A stretch of 7,356 nucleotides of DNA from Thermoanaerobaculia bacterium. GTDB taxonomy: Bacteria > Acidobacteriota > Thermoanaerobaculia > Multivoradales > UBA5704. The notes under the pieces were generated by a model, which had not been told where the DNA came from, made no database searches, and saw nothing but the letters and a program-made list of their open reading frames with translations. Where the stretch lies: positions 1-7,356 of the forward strand of contig JASLEW010000451.1 in NCBI GenBank assembly GCA_030150965.1, in the 5' to 3' direction. This document shows, one piece after another, positions 5,287 to 7,356 of this stretch (positions are counted from its first letter, which is position 1; each line of letters begins with the position of its first letter). Made by a program: the position numbers and the translations under genes.

Positions 5287-5381
5287 GCGGGGCAGGACGG
5301 TGGAGGGATGCTCAGCAGGGTCGATCGCGGCCCGCGCCATCGCCCCCCAGCGCTCTTGCGAGGCTCGTTGCCGTCATCGGA

Positions 5382-5909
5382 TCACTCATCGATCAGCAAA
5401 CCCAATAGGTCCGAGGTGGTGATGATGCCGACCGGCCGGCCCTCGCTGGTCACCAGCAGGCGGTGGACGCGGCTGTCCAACATGCGGCTGGCCACCTCGG
5501 AGACGGTGGCGTCCTCGGCGACCGAGTGGATGACCGGCGACATGATGTCGCGCACCAGGAGCTCGTCGTCGGTCAGCGGCAGCCCGGCGAGGCCGTCCTC
5601 GGTGCCGGCATCGGCGTCCGCGTCGCCCGAATCGCTTGCATCGGTCGCGTCGGTCGGGCCGTGCGCATCGCGCGCGGCGTCCGCCCCGGTTGGACCGTCG
5701 CTCGGGTGGGTCGCCGCGCCGCGCTCCACCACCGCCTCGGCGATCTCGACCACCGACACCACGCCGACCAGGCGGCCCTCGCGATCCTCGACCGGCGCGC
5801 CGGTCACCTCGTGGCCGACGAGGAAGGCCGCCAGCGCCCGCACCGTCATGTCGTCGCGGACGGCCAGCACCTGCGGGTTCATCAGGTCGGCGGCGGTGAT
5901 CGGCCTCAT
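5382..5909 (-). CDS. Two-CBS-domain protein with acidic linker
   Basis: This 175-residue soluble protein consists of a CBS pair (Bateman module) and nothing else. CBS1 covers about residues 5-64 (TAADLMNPQVLAV, TGAPVEDREGRLVGVVSVVE) and CBS2 about 118-173 (VRDIMSPVIHSVAEDATVSE, HRLLVTSEGRPVGIITTSDL). Such modules bind adenosine nucleotides or S-adenosylmethionine and act as energy or metabolite sensors, often on a partner protein. Here the partner is unknown. Between the domains, residues 65-112 form a low-complexity Asp/Ala/Thr/Gly/Ser linker that is longer than usual and probably disordered. I chose the ATG at 5909 because GGAGAG lies 9 bases upstream and residue 5 already begins the domain. 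An upstream in-frame ATG at 6005 would add 32 residues of unlikely composition running through two palindromes. The gene is divergent from the M28 peptidase. Confidence 0.85.
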   Translation of the reverse strand: MRPITAADLMNPQVLAVRDDMTVRALAAFLVGHEVTGAPVEDREGRLVGVVSVVEIAEAVVERGAATHPSDGPTGADAARDAHGPTDATDASDSGDADADAGTEDGLAGLPLTDDELLVRDIMSPVIHSVAEDATVSEVASRMLDSRVHRLLVTSEGRPVGIITTSDLLGLLIDE

Positions 5910-5925
5910 CGATCGCGGCTCTCCG

Positions 5926-5970
5926 TGGCGCCATGGCGCCAGCCCTGCTGCCGCGCGCCAGGTGGCGCGC
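5926..5970. repeat. Two adjacent palindromes in the CBS-gene leader
   Basis: TGGCGCCATGGCGCCA (5926-5941) is a perfect 16-bp palindrome. GCGCGCCA-GG-TGGCGCGC (5953-5970) is a perfect 8-bp inverted repeat with a 2-base spacer. They share the GGCGC/GCGCC core and begin 17 bases before the CBS start codon. They could be operator sites or leader RNA stems controlling the CBS gene. Confidence 0.5.
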
Positions 5971-6005
5971 CGCCCGCCGGTTCCATGCCCTGGCAAGGTC
6001 TGCAA

Positions 6006-6022
6006 TTGCGCATCATACGCAA
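6006..6022 (-). promoter_or_regulatory. Near-palindromic site overlapping a -10-like box of the CBS gene
   Basis: TTGCGCAT-C-ATACGCAA is a 17-bp palindrome with one mismatched pair in its 8-bp arms. On the minus strand it contains TATGAT (6017-6012), a good -10 hexamer that would start transcription near 6005, about 96 bases before the CBS ATG. No convincing -35 box is present, so an activator-dependent promoter or a repressor site are both possible. Confidence 0.4.
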
Positions 6023-6188
6023 ACCAGCCGCCAAGTCCAGCGGGTCACAGGCGGTTGCCGGCGTCCGCCGGGCCGGCCGGCGCCGAGCCCGGGCGGTCCC
6101 GCGCCGAGGCGCCGGGAGCACGGGGAGCACGGTGCGACGACGCGCGGCGAAGCGGCCGGTCCGACGGGCATGCGGGCGCCGGGCGCGC

Positions 6189-6194
6189 TAGAAT
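6189..6194 (+). promoter_or_regulatory. Putative -10 box of the M28 peptidase gene (TAGAAT)
   Basis: TAGAAT lies in a small AT-richer patch within very GC-rich DNA. The predicted start is near 6201, leaving a leader of about 27 bases that contains GGAGG. The only -35 candidate (CGGGCA, 6165-6170) is weak. Confidence 0.35.
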
Positions 6195-6227
6195 AGCGGG
6201 CTGATCTGCCGACCGTCTGGAGGCCCC

Positions 6228-7295
6228 ATGCCGCGCACGCGTCCCGTCCTGCTCACCCTGCTCGCCCTGGGAGCCCTTGCCGCCGCCGTCCGGCCGGCCG
6301 CGCCGGCGACCTCGCGCACCCCCACGACCGCGCCGTGGCTCGCCGCCGGCGGCGGCGACAACGTGGACCTCGGCATCGTCACCCGCATCCGCGACGAGGG
6401 GTTCCACCGCTCGCAGGTGATGGCCACGGTGGGCTACCTCACCGACCGCATCGGCCCCCGCCTGACCGGCTCGCCCGAGCTCAAGGAGGCGAACGAGTGG
6501 ACCCGCCAGCAGCTCGCCTCCTGGGGGCTCGCCAACGCCCATCTGGAAGGCTGGGAGTTCGGCCGCGGCTGGTCGTTCAGCCGCGCCGTGGTCACCATGG
6601 TGAGCCCGCGCGTCACCCCGTTGCGCGCGCTGCCCAAGGCGTGGACCCCGGGCACCCACGGCGAGGTGCGCGGCGAGGCGGTGCACGCGGTCATCGCCAG
6701 CACCGCCGACCTCGACAAGTACAAGGGGAAGCTCGCCGGCAAGGTGGTGCTGCTCGACGCCGCCTACGACGCCTCGGATGCGGCGCAGAAGGTGACGGCC
6801 CGCCGCTTCACCCCCGAGGCCCTGGACGAGCTGGAGCAGTTCAGGGTGAGCGCCGGCACGCCGCCGGCCGACCGCCAGACCCGCCGCGAGCGCTTCCAGC
6901 TGCGCAACACGGTGCGCAAGTTCCTGGTGGAGGAGAAGGCCCTGGCCTCGGTCGAGGTGAGCGCCGTCCCCTGGGGCATCATCCGCGTGCAGGGGGGCGG
7001 CCCCTACAAGGAGGGCGACCCGCCCGCGGTCACCAGCCTGGTGATGGCGGCCGAGCCCTACAACCGGCTGGTGCGGCTGCTCGACGCCGACCAGAAGGTG
7101 GAGCTGGCGATCGACGTCGACGCGCGCTACTACGACGGCGACCGCATGGCCTACAACACCGTCGCCGAGATCCCCGGCAGCGACCCGCGCGGCGAGGTGG
7201 TGATGGTCGGCGCGCACCTGGATTCCTGGCACGCGCCGACCATCACCACCTCGCCGCGCGGATCGCTGCCGGGGATCTCGGCGACGGTGTTGTAG
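6228..7295 (+). CDS. Secreted M28-family metallopeptidase, cut at the first metal-ligand motif
   Basis: The open frame is 355 codons, but only about residues 1-336 (to base 7235) are genuine. The remainder is reverse-complement copy and the stop at 7293-7295 is artefactual. Residues 1-26 are a signal peptide (RTRPVLLTLLALGALAAAV). Residues 66-112 hold the block ATVGYLTDRIGPRLTGSPEL with a following tryptophan-rich segment, typical of large secreted M28 peptidases. A PA-domain-like region spans about 145-285 (DLDKYKGKLAGKVVLLD, VTSLVMAAEPYNRLVRLL). The catalytic domain has just begun: NTVAEIPGSDPRGEVVMVGA leads into HLDSWH, with His330 as first zinc ligand and Asp332 beside it. The bridging aspartate, the Glu-Glu pair and the later ligands would follow and are missing. 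Family members act as aminopeptidases or carboxypeptidases on exported peptides. GGAGG (6219-6223) lies 4 bases before the ATG. The gene is divergent from the CBS gene. Confidence 0.85.
   Translation: MPRTRPVLLTLLALGALAAAVRPAAPATSRTPTTAPWLAAGGGDNVDLGIVTRIRDEGFHRSQVMATVGYLTDRIGPRLTGSPELKEANEWTRQQLASWGLANAHLEGWEFGRGWSFSRAVVTMVSPRVTPLRALPKAWTPGTHGEVRGEAVHAVIASTADLDKYKGKLAGKVVLLDAAYDASDAAQKVTARRFTPEALDELEQFRVSAGTPPADRQTRRERFQLRNTVRKFLVEEKALASVEVSAVPWGIIRVQGGGPYKEGDPPAVTSLVMAAEPYNRLVRLLDADQKVELAIDVDARYYDGDRMAYNTVAEIPGSDPRGEVVMVGAHLDSWHAPTITTSPRGSLPGISATVL
7090..7214 (+). repeat. Left arm of a 125-bp inverted repeat (genuine coding copy)
   Basis: Base i of this arm pairs with base 14446 minus i in 7232-7356, with 124 of 125 positions complementary. 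This arm keeps the M28 reading frame and its conserved motifs, so it is the native copy. Confidence 0.95.
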
Positions 7296-7356
7296 GCCAT
7301 GCGGTCGCCGTCGTAGTAGCGCGCGTCGACGTCGATCGCCAGCTCCACCTTCTGGT
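7232..7356 (-). repeat. Right arm of a 125-bp inverted repeat (fold-back to the window end)
   Basis: This is a reverse-complement copy of 7090-7214, separated from it by 17 bases (7215-7231) and running exactly to the last base. The single difference is at 7184/7262. On the minus strand it re-encodes the same peptidase segment (AIDVDARYYDGDRMAYNTVA and on). It is most likely a chimeric join at a contig edge, not a biological element. Confidence 0.95.

Larger units (their letters stand above)
5004..5381. other. Intergenic control region between the porin operon and the CBS gene
   Basis: No gene is seen in these 378 bases. On the porin side are the operon promoter (5195-5223), its inverted-repeat operator (5166-5195) and a predicted leader of about 185 bases, ending in a purine-rich ribosome binding site. 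The leader contains a small GC hairpin, GGCGG-CAG-CCGCC (5098-5110), and a second copy of AAGGTAGT (5133-5140; first at 5195-5202). The half nearer the CBS gene is its 3' flank, with a weak palindromic GC-rich stretch around 5270-5286. Confidence 0.6.
5910..6227. other. Divergent intergenic region between the CBS and M28 genes
   Basis: No gene is seen in these 318 bases. On the CBS side are two strong palindromes (5926-5941, 5953-5970) and a near-palindrome overlapping a -10-like box (6006-6022). On the peptidase side are a 9-bp tandem repeat GGGAGCACG (6114-6122, 6123-6131), a -10-like TAGAAT (6189-6194) and the GGAGG ribosome binding site (6219-6223). The stretch 6045-6185 between them is very GC-rich without other clear structure. 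Confidence 0.5.

Noticed and set aside
5570..5720. CRISPR-like or tandem repeat array in the CBS linker
   Set aside because: The repeated GCRTCG-like units are codon-level low complexity (Asp/Ala) inside an intact reading frame, with no spacer-repeat architecture.
6114..6131. GGGAGCACG tandem duplication as a regulatory iteron
   Set aside because: Only two copies exist and there is no replication or regulator gene nearby. It was recorded in the intergenic entry but not raised as a site.
6045..7232. A 395-codon minus-strand frame antisense to the M28 peptidase
   Set aside because: Its composition is Gly/Ala/His/Leu-rich without recognisable motifs, and the plus strand encodes a clear signal-peptided peptidase.
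7151..7348. A small minus-strand gene encoding AIDVDARYYDGDRM-like sequence near the window end
   Set aside because: It is the M28 coding segment re-read on the fold-back copy, not an independent gene.
7090..7356. A telomere-like covalently closed hairpin end of a linear replicon
   Set aside because: The arm lies inside an ordinary conserved coding region, is cut mid-gene and carries a synonymous mismatch. A chimeric join explains it more simply.

Overview
The window is high-GC bacterial DNA (roughly 70% G+C by eye, not counted) holding five complete genes, one probable complete small gene and two cut genes. A signal-peptided beta-barrel porin ending in an aromatic residue indicates a Gram-negative host. 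Secreted M28 metallopeptidases at both edges, a stand-alone NFACT-R protein and a porin/DUF485/ActP acetate-type uptake operon would suit Acidobacteriota, Myxococcota or Desulfobacterota. That placement is inference, as there is no marker gene.

Layout: (1) 1-170, the C-terminal end of a plus-strand protein resembling the tail of an M28 peptidase, followed by a hairpin. (2) 423-671, a small basic/acidic hypothetical protein (+), convergent with (3) a stand-alone NFACT-R domain protein (-, 753-1226). (4) A divergent control region, then a Prx5-type peroxiredoxin (+, 1433-1915). (5) A large nested hairpin between convergent genes. (6) A minus-strand operon read porin (5003-3906), DUF485 protein (3876-3574), ActP-like sodium:solute symporter (3561-2008). 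Its upstream region has a TTGACA -35 box and a perfect 11-bp inverted repeat overlapping the -10 box and start site. (7) A two-CBS-domain protein (-, 5382-5909) with an unusual acidic linker and several palindromes upstream. (8) A divergent, signal-peptided M28 peptidase (+, from 6228) that is cut at its first metal-ligand motif.

How the genes work together: the porin, DUF485 protein and symporter form a coherent path for carrying a small carboxylate (probably acetate) across the outer and inner membranes. The other genes (peroxide detoxification, an RNA-binding-type domain, a nucleotide-sensing CBS module, secreted peptidases) look like independent housekeeping or catabolic functions.

Most important caution: the last 125 bases (7232-7356) are a reverse-complement copy, with one mismatch, of 7090-7214. 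This fold-back ends the peptidase prematurely and is most likely an assembly or amplification chimera at a contig edge. The first 24 bases also form a perfect short inverted repeat, so the left edge deserves the same check. I see no CRISPR array, transposase, tRNA or rRNA, and nothing that makes a convincing new multi-gene system. The most promising new biology is the operator and promoter architecture of the porin-DUF485-ActP operon.
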